64,000 nucleotides of DNA from Pantoea endophytica (GCF_002858935.1 NZ_PJRT01000005.1:186001-250000), one strand, 5' to 3'. Counted from the first letter of the stretch, positions 1-9,041 are shown. The notes: generated from the sequence alone by a model not told the origin. A program made the numbers and translations.

Positions 1-1
1 G

Positions 2-1213
2 AGCGGCGTCAACGAGCAGGGCGAACACGATGAACGTCATGCGGATGACAGCGAACCGTTCTCGGCGCTGGCGTTCAAGCTGATGAGCGATCCTTACGTG
101 GGCCAGCTGACTTTTGTGCGCGTCTATTCCGGCGTGCTGCGTAAAGGCGACAGCGTGTGGAACGCGGTGAAAGGGCGCAAAGAGCGTATCGGTCGCATCG
201 TCCAGATGCAGGCCAATGACCGTATTGAGATCGAAGAGATTCGTGCCGGCGATATCGCCGCCTGCGTGGGTATGAAAGAGGTCACCACCGGCGAAACGCT
301 GTGCGATCCCCATGCGGTGATCACGCTGGAGCGAATGGCGTTTCCCGATCCGGTGATTTCGCTGTCGATTGAGCCGAAAACCAAGAGCGATCAGGAGAAA
401 ATGGGCCTGGCGCTGCAGCGGCTGGCGGCCGAAGATCCGTCGTTCCGTCTGCACACCGATGAGGAATCGGGCCAGACGATTATTTCCGGCATGGGCGAGC
501 TGCATCTGGAGATTATCGTGGATCGCATGAAGCGCGAGTTTGGCGTGGAAGCCAACATAGGTCGGCCGCAGGTTACCTATCGCGAAACCATCCGCAAAAC
601 GGTGCGCGAGGTGGAAGGTAAGTTTGTGCGCCAGTCTGGCGGTAAAGGTCAGTACGGCCATGTGGTGCTGACGCTGGAACCGCAGCAGGCGGGGGCCGGA
701 TTTGCCTTTGAAGACGCCACCAAAGGCGGCGTGGTGCCGCGCGAGTTCATTCCTTCGGTGGAGAAGGGGATTCGTGAAGCGCTGAACAGCGGCGTGCTGG
801 CTGGTTATCCGGTGGTGGACATCAAAGCCACGCTGACGTTTGGTTCGTACCACGATGTCGATTCATCGGAAATGGCATTCCGTATGGCGGCGATCTTTGG
901 TTTCAAAGCCGCCGCGAAACTGGCCGATCCGGTGATCCTCGAACCGCTGATGCAGGTGGAAGTGGAAACGCCGGAAGAGTATGCCGGTGGCGTGATGGGC
1001 GATTTATCGGCGCGGCGCGGTACGCTGCAAGGCATGGATGAACGCTTTGGTGCACGCATTATTCGCGCCGAAGTGCCGCTGTCCGAGATGTTTGGCTACG
1101 CCACCACGCTACGATCGATGTCGCAAGGCCGCGCCACTTACAGCATGGAGTTTGCGCACTATGCGGAAGCACCCCGCAACGTGGCTGAGAGCATCATCGC
1201 CGCGCGCGCCTAA
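2..1213 (+). CDS. fusA: Elongation factor G paralogue, C-terminal part (5' end outside window)
   Basis: This is the last 403 residues of a translational GTPase that catalyses ribosomal translocation. The visible part starts in domain II ([20 protein letters not shown]) and runs through the EF-G signatures [58 protein letters not shown] and the C-terminal [12 protein letters not shown]. The G domain lies upstream of the window. The gene is followed by a hairpin and an unrelated regulator rather than tuf, so it is probably a second EF-G copy outside the str operon. Several positions differ from the housekeeping enterobacterial protein as I recall it. The family is certain; a specialised role is inference. 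Confidence 0.93.
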   Translation, partial: SGVNEQGEHDERHADDSEPFSALAFKLMSDPYVGQLTFVRVYSGVLRKGDSVWNAVKGRKERIGRIVQMQANDRIEIEEIRAGDIAACVGMKEVTTGETLCDPHAVITLERMAFPDPVISLSIEPKTKSDQEKMGLALQRLAAEDPSFRLHTDEESGQTIISGMGELHLEIIVDRMKREFGVEANIGRPQVTYRETIRKTVREVEGKFVRQSGGKGQYGHVVLTLEPQQAGAGFAFEDATKGGVVPREFIPSVEKGIREALNSGVLAGYPVVDIKATLTFGSYHDVDSSEMAFRMAAIFGFKAAAKLADPVILEPLMQVEVETPEEYAGGVMGDLSARRGTLQGMDERFGARIIRAEVPLSEMFGYATTLRSMSQGRATYSMEFAHYAEAPRNVAESIIAARA

Positions 1214-1230
1214 GCTTTAGTGTGAAATCA

Positions 1231-1271
1231 GACCGGGCACAGAGGTAACACTTTGTACCCGGCCTACTTTT
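1231..1271 (+). terminator. Probable rho-independent terminator after the EF-G gene
   Basis: CCGGG at 1233-1237 can pair with CCCGG at 1258-1262, with further partial pairing inside. The right arm is followed by CCTACTTTT. It begins 18 bases after the EF-G stop codon. Confidence 0.5.
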
Positions 1272-1307
1272 AAATCGACCTGTCGATCGCGTGAGTCATT
1301 TAGCACC

Positions 1308-1320
1308 AAAAATGGACAGT
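1308..1320 (+). promoter_or_regulatory. 13-bp box shared with the fimbrial operon promoter region (copy 1)
   Basis: AAAAATGGACAGT lies 61 bases before the start of the LuxR-type gene. The same 13 bases occur in reverse orientation at 7657-7669, upstream of the fimbrial chaperone gene. Similarity extends outward (TTA eight bases before the box in both). A shared operator is inference. Confidence 0.5.
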
Positions 1321-1381
1321 TAATTTCCGCCAGGAAGCCGATAGTATTCGCAGAATCAGGGATATTTATCGGAAATTAATC

Positions 1382-1975
1382 ATGGATGTCATTTATCTGG
1401 ATCAGTCTTGCTATCACCAGCAGGGCTTAATTGCGCTGCTGGAACATTCAAATATCACGTGCTGTAATACGCTTCGAGAAATGAAGGCGCTGATGCGTGA
1501 CAGGGAAAAAACCGCCACTCTTTCGCCAATCATTATTTTTGATCTGCCAGAAAACTTCCGCGCGGCGCTGGCTCAGATAGATTATCTGACCAGACTAAAA
1601 ATCACCTTGAACGCGACGCTGATTTTCTTTTCAGATTCAGTGAAAAACAAGATTAACTATAGCAGCCATGCCATCGCAGCCGATTGTTTTATCGATAAAA
1701 AATCTTCAACCGGTACCATTAGTACTAAGCTGGCAATGATGCTGTGCCAGCACAAAAGCGACCAGCTAATGACGGCTCCCGGATTAAATAATCATTTAAC
1801 CAGGAAAGAGTTTAACTTTCTGCGATGCTTATTCATTTATGAATCGATTGAAGATGTGGCGAAAATAACCGGGATAAATAAAAAAACGCTCTATAGCCAT
1901 CAGAATAAAATCGTTAAAAAACTCAATCTGAAAAACAGCCTGCACCTCTATCAGCGTTTCACCAATAATTTTTAA
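1382..1975 (+). CDS. LuxR-type HTH regulator, probable regulator of the neighbouring fimbriae
   Basis: A 197-residue protein. The N-terminal ~120 residues look like a degenerate receiver-type domain (PIIIFDLPENF, ATLIFFSDS). The C-terminal ~50 residues are a GerE/LuxR helix-turn-helix: LTRKEFNFLRCL, then IEDVAKITGINKKTLYSHQNKI, then VKKLNLKNSLHLYQ. A typical receiver phosphorylation pocket is not evident, so phosphorylation is doubtful. The gene converges on the CFA/I-like fimbrial operon and carries upstream the same 13-bp box as that operon. Small LuxR-type regulators such as EcpR control alternate chaperone-usher fimbriae in E. coli, but this protein is not obviously EcpR. GGAAA precedes the ATG; the ribosome site is weak. 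Confidence 0.75.
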   Translation: MDVIYLDQSCYHQQGLIALLEHSNITCCNTLREMKALMRDREKTATLSPIIIFDLPENFRAALAQIDYLTRLKITLNATLIFFSDSVKNKINYSSHAIAADCFIDKKSSTGTISTKLAMMLCQHKSDQLMTAPGLNNHLTRKEFNFLRCLFIYESIEDVAKITGINKKTLYSHQNKIVKKLNLKNSLHLYQRFTNNF

Positions 1976-2035
1976 ATCACTAATCTAATGCATAATGTCG
2001 ATAATTTGATAACTGCGTCTAATCATCGCACATTC

Positions 2036-2076
2036 CGTAGCGGCGCGATTTATCGCGCAATAAATTGCGCCGCTAC
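2036..2076. repeat. Intergenic palindromic repeat, complete copy
   Basis: Arms of 17 bases at 2037-2053 and 2060-2076 are inverted copies with one mismatch (core GTAGCGGCGC), with a 6-base loop CGCGCA. It lies between the convergent regulator and fimbrial tip genes. Related copies occur at about 10672, 17864, 20979, 38392 and 48394. Confidence 0.85.
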
Positions 2077-2126
2077 AGTGTGTGCGCTCGGTAATTGCAG
2101 TTTTTATGACATCACCGCCCGCGCCA

Positions 2127-3293
2127 TTATTGCGTCGTCGGGGTATAAATAATTCTCAACGTCCCCTGATAACGGCCCGCTGTTTTTGACGATAACGTGA
2201 AGGCGGGTGTAACAAGCTGCATCGGCGCAGGAACGCACAGCACGGAATTGCTCTGTCCCGGTAACACCACCCGTCGCAACACACCTCTGTTGGTGCCGCT
2301 CCAGATAACTTCACTGCCGTTCTCAACCACCTGGCGCGCTTTGGTCAGCGGGTTGATTACTTCAATCGCATAATCGAGGCGATTTTGCGCCAGAGTTTTA
2401 TCCGCGCCTGTGCGATATAGCGAAAACAACCCCGTTCCCCGGCCGGGCGCGGCTGCACCTTCGTCCTGAAACAACAGGCTAACCCGGTTGCTGTCAGAAT
2501 TATTGCCGTCGTACAGGCACATATCCAGCGAACGGCTGCCGCTAACGGTGGTAGTGGCGCGCCCACCGGGGAAGGTTTTTAAACCGAGATCCACAGTGGC
2601 GGCTGCATTGCCGAACTCCGGCAGATAGATCTGCTGGTTGCCGTAATCTGTCACCTTAAAGGTCATGTTGGCGATCCAGTCACCCATTTTCGTCACGTTG
2701 GTACAACCCACGTTTACGTTTTGCGAATTTCCGGTGCAGGACGTCACTGGCCACTGCATCAGCGACATTTTCAGCGTTGCGCTCCAGGTGCCCGCCGACG
2801 GGAATTTACTCAGCTCGGAAGAGGGAAGATAGGCCGAATAATCGGTGCCATCGCCACGCGGCGTGACGGCACCGCCAAACGCATTCATTGGTACCAGATT
2901 GGTCGCCACCACCACATTATTCAGCGAGCGTCTTTTGGTGAGATAGACATTCAGTACCAACGTCTGTTTGGTGCTGCTTTCGGTAAACAACAGTGGAACG
3001 GGGTAGGGTGACGGCGACGCTTCAAGCCAGACAGGTAATGTCAGGCAGGCACCATATTGATTGCTGGTGCGCGACTGGCAAACCAGCGTATTGCGGCCCC
3101 ATTTTGGTGCGTCATTGGTATCGTAACCGCCATTTTCATTGGTCCAGATCGGCAATTGCGCCGGTACTGACATGCGGTCAAAGGTTACGGCAACGTTGGT
3201 ATTGCGCCCTGAAGGCGTGAGCATGGCGGCCTGCACCTGCATGCCCGCGACGAGGGCCAATAGCGTCAACGCGCGAATAACTCTACTTTTCAT
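2127..3293 (-). CDS. Fimbrial tip/minor pilin protein of a CFA/I-like system
   Basis: A 388-residue secreted protein with a clear Sec signal (MKSRVIRALTLLALVAGMQVQA). Being last in a chaperone - major pilin - usher operon, and 2-3 times the pilin's length, fits a CfaE/CooD-type tip adhesin. Pairs of cysteines (LVCQSRTSNQYGACL, SCTGNSQNVNVGC, SLDMCL with VLCVP) suggest disulfides. The C-terminus (GRYQGTLRIIYTPTTQ) resembles a pilin-domain terminal strand. It starts 9 bases after the usher stop, with AGGG before the ATG. The role comes from operon position and architecture; receptor specificity cannot be read. Confidence 0.78.
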   Translation of the reverse strand: MKSRVIRALTLLALVAGMQVQAAMLTPSGRNTNVAVTFDRMSVPAQLPIWTNENGGYDTNDAPKWGRNTLVCQSRTSNQYGACLTLPVWLEASPSPYPVPLLFTESSTKQTLVLNVYLTKRRSLNNVVVATNLVPMNAFGGAVTPRGDGTDYSAYLPSSELSKFPSAGTWSATLKMSLMQWPVTSCTGNSQNVNVGCTNVTKMGDWIANMTFKVTDYGNQQIYLPEFGNAAATVDLGLKTFPGGRATTTVSGSRSLDMCLYDGNNSDSNRVSLLFQDEGAAAPGRGTGLFSLYRTGADKTLAQNRLDYAIEVINPLTKARQVVENGSEVIWSGTNRGVLRRVVLPGQSNSVLCVPAPMQLVTPAFTLSSKTAGRYQGTLRIIYTPTTQ

Positions 3294-3302
3294 TTAAAAT
3301 CC

Positions 3303-6041
3303 CTATTGTTGTTCCGGCGAAGACGACGTGGTACGCGCCAGCGGAACCTCATCCGCCTGGCGGGTGACAATCAGCATTTTTGCTCGTTGCTGCACATCCT
3401 GCGGCACTGAAGCCAGCTCGATGGGTTTGCAGTCGCTGTCGCCGACATAGCGCACTACGTCATGGGTGCTTTTCACCTTCATTTCACAGCGGTACATCTG
3501 CATGCCGCGCACCATGTACAGATTTTTTATGCGGTGATCGGTCTCAGCGCTGAATCCGCCCTGGCCTAAACCGGACCAGCTGGCGACATTCAGCGGCGTG
3601 GCGCCTTCCAGTGGAAGCTGTTGGTTGATCATCAGCCTGCCAAGCCAGGTGTAGCGCGAAACAATATTCACTTTGCTCACCAGCATGCGGCCCGGCGCGA
3701 TAAACAGCGTGCGTCGTCCGGCACCCTGGGTGATTTCACTGCGCATACCGTCGGTGGATTCGATGGAATCGTTGATGCTGATCGCGCTCTGGGTGTAAGC
3801 CGGTACGCTGAATAAAGTGCGGCCGGTGCCATGCAGGCTGGCGCTGCCCGCGCCATCAACGGAGACATCCACGCGTGTGTCGCGGCTTTCATCGCTGCTT
3901 GCCACATGCACGCCCACCGCCGCCCCGGGCAGGCCGTTGCCCCATTTGCCCCAATAGAGGCCGGAACGCGCTACCGCCAATGAGGAGTTGTAGCTGCCGC
4001 TGCTGCTGAAGCGCTGAGCGGATGAACCGGACGACGCAGAGCTGAATGCCAGGCTGCCGCTGCCGTATTCGCCCGCAGTTTTGCCGTAAACGGAAGCATT
4101 CAAAGTATTTTCCTGATTACCGTTAAGGTTCACGCCGATCTCCTGCTGATTCTGCGCATCGAAATACCAGTTTTGCGCCACGTTATAGCCAACCTGATCC
4201 TTGTTGTTGCGATCGGTTTGGTAGGTCATGCCGAGCGAACTGTAGCTCGAACGTGAATTGATGGTTGGCGTGCTGACGCGCGAGAGTGAGACGGAGAGGA
4301 AGCCACCGTTGTCGCGCTGAGTTCCGCTGCTGCTGGTGCGGGTGAAGAGATTGGCGCTGGTATTAATATTGAGTCCGTTGACGCTGAAGCCGCGCCCCAG
4401 GCCAGCCTGCCAGGTGGTGGTCTGCGTTTTACTGTAGATGTTGCGGCGCGTCCACTGCGGCACGACGGCGTTATCATCCCACTGCACCGGAAGCACATTG
4501 CGGCCCTCGTTTTTGCTGGCGCTGTAACCGGCATTCAGATACCAGCTTTTCACCGGCACGCTGAACATTAGGCTGCTGCTCTGGTAGCACCCGCTAAAAC
4601 CGTATTGCCCACCGTTGTTGCTGTAGCAATCCTGCGCATACAGGGCGCTGCGGTAGAAACTGAGGGAGAATCCGTCGTTATAAGCGACCTGCTGGATATT
4701 GCCGCGCGAACCTTCGCTGCCTTTCAGGTAGCTAAAGCGGGTGGTGAGGATGCCGTCGAGCAGCGGATTATCAAATCCGTGGCTCCAGTCGAGTGCGCTT
4801 TCGATAAAGCGGTTGCGGTTGGTCACGGCGACACCGCCGGTCAGCGCAGCGTCTTGCATCACAGGCACTTTGATGCCCGCCTGCATCACACGGCGATCGG
4901 CACCCGATTGCGATGCAGCGCCGTTGCCCTGCATCTCGCGATCGGGAATGGAGCCGCCTTGCACAAACCATTCAATGTTCTGGCTGGTGGCATTACCGGT
5001 GCGGCTAAAAGGAACCTGTTGGGTACGCGACAACTGATTATCTTCATAGATACGTAGCGTCACGCTGTAGCTACCATTGGGAAAGGCGCTGGTATCAAGA
5101 TTTTGCGTGCCGGCATTGAGGTAAAAGGTGCCAAGCAGTTGCTGCCCGCGATAAGCATCAATACGCGACGGGCGCGTAACAAAGACAGTGACCGGCGTGC
5201 CTTGCGCCGCCTGTGCGCGGTTCATCCAGGCGAGCGTCGAACCGACGCGCGCACCTTCGATGGTGCTGAGCGGCAGTTGGCTTAAGGTAATGTTGCCGCC
5301 GGCGTTGCTGAAGATATCGCGCGAATCCATGCGTCCGGCCAGCACATAATAGCGCTTGCCGAGATCGCGGCGCAGAAACACGTTGTTAAAACGCACTTCC
5401 TGATGACTTTGCTGCCGGTATTTTTGCGCCAGATAGTCCCAGTCAATTCCGGCATAGCTGTTTTCAGTGAATCCTAGCGCGCCCGCCCCCTGCAGCGATA
5501 ACGTCTGGTCATCGCGGTTGGTGACGAAGTTAATATTCTGCTGATGAATAAACGCCGCTTCCGTTTCGGCGGTCTGCTGGTAATAGGGCGATGAGTTGTC
5601 AGCCGCAAGCGGCACAAATTCCGGGCCGAGAAACAGCGCCACTTTGGCATTATTTTCGTCATAGATCAGCGCGAGGGAATCGGTCTCCAGATAGTCACAG
5701 CCCGCTGCGCCGCCGTTGCTGCTGCATGCCTTATTACCGTTGCGTGCTAAAGGTTCACTGATGAGATGGTCTAAGCGCTTTTCCTGCTGCGGATCCTTTT
5801 GATAATGCTGCATCACCGCCCGCGCAACCTGATGCGGTTTCAAGAACCTGACGCTATCCAGCGAAACAGAAGCTTTAAACAAGCCAAGCGATTGCCCGTA
5901 AACAGAAAGGTTGACCCACAGCGTCTGGCCGGTGACCAGCGATTCAAAACCAGGCGGAACCTGCGTGGCAGCACGAGGAGCAAGAGAAGGGATCAGGGTA
6001 ATGAAAGAGGCTATTAAAGCGACGTGAATATTGACCTTCAT
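3303..6041 (-). CDS. Outer-membrane fimbrial usher, CfaC/alternate chaperone-usher type
   Basis: A protein of 912 residues, the usual usher size. I place the start at the ATG preceded by AGGA and giving a signal peptide (MKVNIHVALIASFITLIPSLAPRAA); an in-frame codon 75 bases further upstream lacks a ribosome site. The N-terminal domain (GFESLVTGQTLWVNLSVYGQ) is followed by a long stretch of alternating polar/aromatic beta-barrel sequence and C-terminal plug-like domains (IVSRYTWLGRLMINQQLPLEGATPLNVASWSGLGQGGF). The usher secretes chaperone-bound pilins and anchors the fimbria. A GC hairpin separates it from the pilin gene, which should lower its expression relative to pilin. Confidence 0.9.
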   Translation of the reverse strand: MKVNIHVALIASFITLIPSLAPRAATQVPPGFESLVTGQTLWVNLSVYGQSLGLFKASVSLDSVRFLKPHQVARAVMQHYQKDPQQEKRLDHLISEPLARNGNKACSSNGGAAGCDYLETDSLALIYDENNAKVALFLGPEFVPLAADNSSPYYQQTAETEAAFIHQQNINFVTNRDDQTLSLQGAGALGFTENSYAGIDWDYLAQKYRQQSHQEVRFNNVFLRRDLGKRYYVLAGRMDSRDIFSNAGGNITLSQLPLSTIEGARVGSTLAWMNRAQAAQGTPVTVFVTRPSRIDAYRGQQLLGTFYLNAGTQNLDTSAFPNGSYSVTLRIYEDNQLSRTQQVPFSRTGNATSQNIEWFVQGGSIPDREMQGNGAASQSGADRRVMQAGIKVPVMQDAALTGGVAVTNRNRFIESALDWSHGFDNPLLDGILTTRFSYLKGSEGSRGNIQQVAYNDGFSLSFYRSALYAQDCYSNNGGQYGFSGCYQSSSLMFSVPVKSWYLNAGYSASKNEGRNVLPVQWDDNAVVPQWTRRNIYSKTQTTTWQAGLGRGFSVNGLNINTSANLFTRTSSSGTQRDNGGFLSVSLSRVSTPTINSRSSYSSLGMTYQTDRNNKDQVGYNVAQNWYFDAQNQQEIGVNLNGNQENTLNASVYGKTAGEYGSGSLAFSSASSGSSAQRFSSSGSYNSSLAVARSGLYWGKWGNGLPGAAVGVHVASSDESRDTRVDVSVDGAGSASLHGTGRTLFSVPAYTQSAISINDSIESTDGMRSEITQGAGRRTLFIAPGRMLVSKVNIVSRYTWLGRLMINQQLPLEGATPLNVASWSGLGQGGFSAETDHRIKNLYMVRGMQMYRCEMKVKSTHDVVRYVGDSDCKPIELASVPQDVQQRAKMLIVTRQADEVPLARTTSSSPEQQ

Positions 6042-6070
6042 TACAGCATCCTGCTGAAAAAGAATAATAA

Positions 6071-6088
6071 GGGGGCCGAGCGGCCCCC
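6071..6088 (-). terminator. Intra-operon stem-loop between pilin and usher genes
   Basis: GGGGGCC (6071-6077), loop GAGC, GGCCCCC (6082-6088) form a perfect 7-bp GC stem. On the coding strand it is followed by TTATTATTCT. It lies after the pilin stop (6118) and before the usher start (6041). It is probably a partial terminator or 3'-end stabiliser giving excess pilin mRNA. Confidence 0.75.
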
Positions 6089-6117
6089 GAAATAATTGAT
6101 CAGTCAATGCCGACAAA

Positions 6118-6621
6118 TTAGCTCTGCGTGGTGGCCTGCGTAATTAACAGGCTCACAACGCCGGAATAGGTGCCGGTTGCCAGCACGCCCGGCGTGGTCT
6201 GCGAAATTTTCAGTGGCAATACTGACGAACCGTTTGCGGTGCCCGCCGGGAACAGCGAGGCGTAAGTCAGGGCCGTGTTCGTGGTGGTGATCGGTTTTAA
6301 ATCCGCACCCAGCGTGACGGTCAAAGGTACCGCTGTACCGGTAACGGTATTGTTAAGCTGAGCGGCACTCACCAGCGCAACGTTGATATTGGCAGTTTGC
6401 GAGTTCGACCAGATTTTGGTGTCCAGAGAATAGGTAGATAAACCACGGCCCGGAATATATTGCATATTAATGGTGCCGGGTAATGCGGTTCCGTCCGCCT
6501 GCGTCATATCCACCGTCGAATCAACATTCGCATTCACCGTAATATCTTTCTGCACCGCCTGTGCATTAAATACAGCCGTTAACGCAGCAGCGATGACTAG
6601 TGGTTTGATTAATTTTTGCAT
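6118..6621 (-). CDS. Major fimbrial subunit, CFA/I (CS1) family
   Basis: A protein of 167 residues. The ATG at 6621 is chosen because GGAG lies 6 bases upstream and a signal peptide follows (MQKLIKPLVIAAALTAVFNAQA). The mature N-terminus, VQKDITVNANVDSTVDMTQADGTALP, closely parallels CfaB (VEKNITVTASVDP...DLLQADGNALP), and the C-terminus TGTYSGVVSLLIT matches the family's terminal strand. It forms the fimbrial shaft by donor-strand exchange. The gene follows the chaperone gene, and the stem-loop after it would favour high expression. Confidence 0.9.
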   Translation of the reverse strand: MQKLIKPLVIAAALTAVFNAQAVQKDITVNANVDSTVDMTQADGTALPGTINMQYIPGRGLSTYSLDTKIWSNSQTANINVALVSAAQLNNTVTGTAVPLTVTLGADLKPITTTNTALTYASLFPAGTANGSSVLPLKISQTTPGVLATGTYSGVVSLLITQATTQS

Positions 6622-6723
6622 TTGTAGCTCCGTGAAAATCCTTGTACTGGCCGTAAATGACCGTCTCATGGGTAATGAACTGCTTTATAACAAACAGGTT
6701 GTTATTCCTTTAATACGTGTTGA

Positions 6724-7521
6724 TCAGTGTCCGATAACGTACTCGGCGATATTCCGCGTATTGAGATCAACATGTTTTATTCTGACTTCCTGGGCAGCGG
6801 CTAATTCTGCCGAACTCCAGGCTTTAAAACGCAATGTCTCATCCGGATAAACCGTGGCGTGTTCTTTTTTCCACTGACAGCTGCTGCTGCTATGTTGTTT
6901 TGAGCAAACCGCGACCTCACGAATCACTACGCGAACCGTGCCAGCGTTTTTGACTTCGCCTGATGCTGATTGCGTGAGCGATAATCTGGCATTACGCGGC
7001 GGAATATGTACCAGCACGCCCCAGACTAAATTGATGCCGACCTGGTTGCTGATGTTATTATTCTGCGGCGATTTATCTTTCAATTCATCCGGGGCAGCCA
7101 CGGCCTCGAAGTAAACGCGCCAGGCAGTCTCTTTTTCTGGCGGTTGTAATGAAATCAGCCGAATAATGCGTTGTGAACCGGAAGCCAGCGCGAATTTATC
7201 CGGAGTGGCGATAAGCGATGGCGAAACGGCATCTTCAACCAATATTTCTTTTTCAAACGGTGTTGCAGGGCGCTCAATTCGCTTGATGCTGACGCGAATA
7301 AACTGCGCTTCACCGCTTTGCGATAATGTCTGCACCTGTGCCGCACCCTGATTATTTAGGGTGACTTCCATCGGATAGACACTCATATTCGCCCATGCCG
7401 CTGGCATGGAAATAAAAACCATTAAAATCAGTGGGTAAGCGAGTTTTTTCACCAGAGTGTTATGGCTTAAAATAGCCATTGAAAGGCCGTGACGCAGTGT
7501 CTTATGCGGTGAGTCGTCCAT
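6724..7521 (-). CDS. Periplasmic fimbrial chaperone of the CFA/I-like operon
   Basis: A 265-residue protein, first gene of the fimbrial operon. Its mature part begins NMSVYPMEVTLNNQGAAQVQTLSQSGEAQFIRVSIKRIERP and continues with FALASGSQRIIRLISL and NLVWGVLVHIPPRNARL, the two-Ig-domain pattern of alternate chaperone-usher chaperones (CfaA-like). The start at 7521 has AAGGA 7-8 bases upstream but gives an unusually long polar N-terminus (about 25 residues) before the hydrophobic signal; the next ATG (7479) has no clear ribosome site. It caps pilin subunits in the periplasm and delivers them to the usher. The cysteine pair VCSKQHSSSSCQW may form a disulfide. Confidence 0.88.
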   Translation of the reverse strand: MDDSPHKTLRHGLSMAILSHNTLVKKLAYPLILMVFISMPAAWANMSVYPMEVTLNNQGAAQVQTLSQSGEAQFIRVSIKRIERPATPFEKEILVEDAVSPSLIATPDKFALASGSQRIIRLISLQPPEKETAWRVYFEAVAAPDELKDKSPQNNNISNQVGINLVWGVLVHIPPRNARLSLTQSASGEVKNAGTVRVVIREVAVCSKQHSSSSCQWKKEHATVYPDETLRFKAWSSAELAAAQEVRIKHVDLNTRNIAEYVIGH

Positions 7522-8009
7522 GATAAATCCTTATAAATTCCATCAAAAATCTGTCGGAAATTCCCTGTGTGAATCGGCTTAGCTATAAACCAGTCTCACT
7601 TAACCAAGTGGAATAACCGTGCGTTAAGAAAGTTCTCATAGGGGCTTTGTTAAGTCACTGTCCATTTTTGTGGTTAATTTTTTTAAGCCGTGCTACAAAG
7701 GGAATACATGAGGAAATATCGCGACCTAATTTAATGAAATAATTGTAAAAACAAAGATCAATTTTCAGGCTTAGAAATGGGCATGTCAGCTCAGAATAAA
7801 TCAAGCTTTACATAAAATAGTCCATTGATGGTAAGATCGTGCCCAGAAGGGCAAAAAGACCCATGTTAATCTTAAAATATTAACCTCAGAAATAATACCT
7901 CCATAAAGCATCATCAACCGCCTCTCAACAGGATTTAAATAAATCCAGGAGCATGAGAGTGATTTTCTAAAAATTTTATAATTGATAACCAGGCACACCA
8001 CACAGCAAT
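7522..8009. other. Divergent promoter region, fimbrial operon / winged-helix gene
   Basis: 488 AT-rich bases between the divergent chaperone and winged-helix-like genes. It holds the second copy of the 13-bp box at 7657-7669. No supported coding sequence was found; a short minus-strand open frame near 7801-8001 has no ribosome site or family resemblance. Confidence 0.6.
7657..7669 (-). promoter_or_regulatory. 13-bp box shared with the LuxR-type gene (copy 2)
   Basis: ACTGTCCATTTTT on the plus strand is the exact reverse complement of 1308-1320. It lies 136 bases upstream of the chaperone start codon. Confidence 0.5.
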
Positions 8010-8882
8010 ATGAAAAGCAAACAGCAACTCACAGCATTAATTCACCAACGCGCAGCCGAGATTAAGTCAAATGACAACATCTCGTTAGTTATGCAGAAGC
8101 ATTACAAACTGTTGTTCAGACTGTATCTGACTAAGCCGCTCTATTTTAAAGTCATTTTCAAAGCTAATCGCTTTATTATTGGCTCGGCCATCATGGCGTA
8201 CGCCTTCACCTCAGCAAACCCAACGCTGCGTGATGTTAAAGACTTTTGTAAAAAAACCGGTCTGATTAGCGACAACACTATTGATTCCTTTCTGCTCTTT
8301 ATTCGGGTAGGGGGGCGTATGGAAGTTAAAAAGGACGCGCAGGATAAACGAAAATTAACCTACACGGTGACCCGCAAAGCGCTGGATGAAACGCGGGCTT
8401 TAATTAATACCATGATGATTCCTTACGGTATGTTGTACGACGATTTCGATGTTTCGGCTTGCCTGAAAATGGAAAACTTTCATGCGGAATACTTCAAAAA
8501 ATACGCTGAAATCACGCTCAAGCATGTTTACTTGTTCGATATGGTGCCAGAGAGTAAAGCCTTCATTTTCAGGGATGCCGGGCACATGCTGTTGATGGAT
8601 CTGTACATCGAGAGTCTGCAACAAAAAACCACTGTTATTGAGTACAACTACCTGAAAGCGTCAGTGAAATGTGGTGTTTCGCGCTCGCACATTAAACGCT
8701 GCCTGCAGGACGCTGAAGCAGCCGGGTTGCTGACGCTGAATAAAACCAGTAATACGCTCATTTTGCATCTCTCCTTTATGCACATGGCGCTGGATTATTT
8801 TGCGGTCTATATGGCGATGGTCGAGTACGGGTTGCGCGGTTTAACTGGCGTGCCTCAGCTACCGGCGAGCCTGTCACGATAA
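8010..8882 (+). CDS. Uncharacterised protein with two winged-helix-like regions
   Basis: A 290-residue protein I do not recognise. Two regions look like winged-helix DNA-binding units. One is at roughly residues 65-130 (NPTLRDVKDFCKKTGLISDNTIDSFL, then GRMEVKKDAQDKRKLTYTVTRKAL, a wing-like hairpin). The other is at roughly 210-260 (YNYLKASVKCGVSRSHIKRCLQDAEAAGLLTLNKT). There is no signal peptide; one hydrophobic stretch (FIIGSAIMAYAFTSA) is probably a buried helix. The ATG has no good Shine-Dalgarno sequence. It diverges from the fimbrial operon and might regulate it or itself. The regulator call is inference from pattern only. Confidence 0.6.
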   Translation: MKSKQQLTALIHQRAAEIKSNDNISLVMQKHYKLLFRLYLTKPLYFKVIFKANRFIIGSAIMAYAFTSANPTLRDVKDFCKKTGLISDNTIDSFLLFIRVGGRMEVKKDAQDKRKLTYTVTRKALDETRALINTMMIPYGMLYDDFDVSACLKMENFHAEYFKKYAEITLKHVYLFDMVPESKAFIFRDAGHMLLMDLYIESLQQKTTVIEYNYLKASVKCGVSRSHIKRCLQDAEAAGLLTLNKTSNTLILHLSFMHMALDYFAVYMAMVEYGLRGLTGVPQLPASLSR

Positions 8883-8905
8883 TCTGCTTTTTCGCTGACT
8901 GGTGA

Positions 8906-8948
8906 ATTGCCAAATCCAACAAATCGATTGCCACTATTGTCGTTTTAC
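8906..8948 (+). repeat. Duplicated promoter-region element, copy 1
   Basis: 43 bases, of which 37 match 10789-10831. It precedes the first binding-protein gene by 93 bases. Weaker similarity continues downstream (GGxTTTTAATA). It probably carries the promoter or operator duplicated along with the binding-protein gene. Confidence 0.7.
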
Positions 8949-9041
8949 ATTTATTTGTCCGGGTTTTAATAATTCAGCGGGAATTAATACAGGCCAGATT
9001 AAGGCCTTACATAATATTTACCTGCAATTACCAAGGACACT

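Noticed and set aside
7801-8001. 66-codon open frame on the minus strand
   Set aside because: No ribosome site, no domain, and it lies in the AT-rich divergent promoter region.
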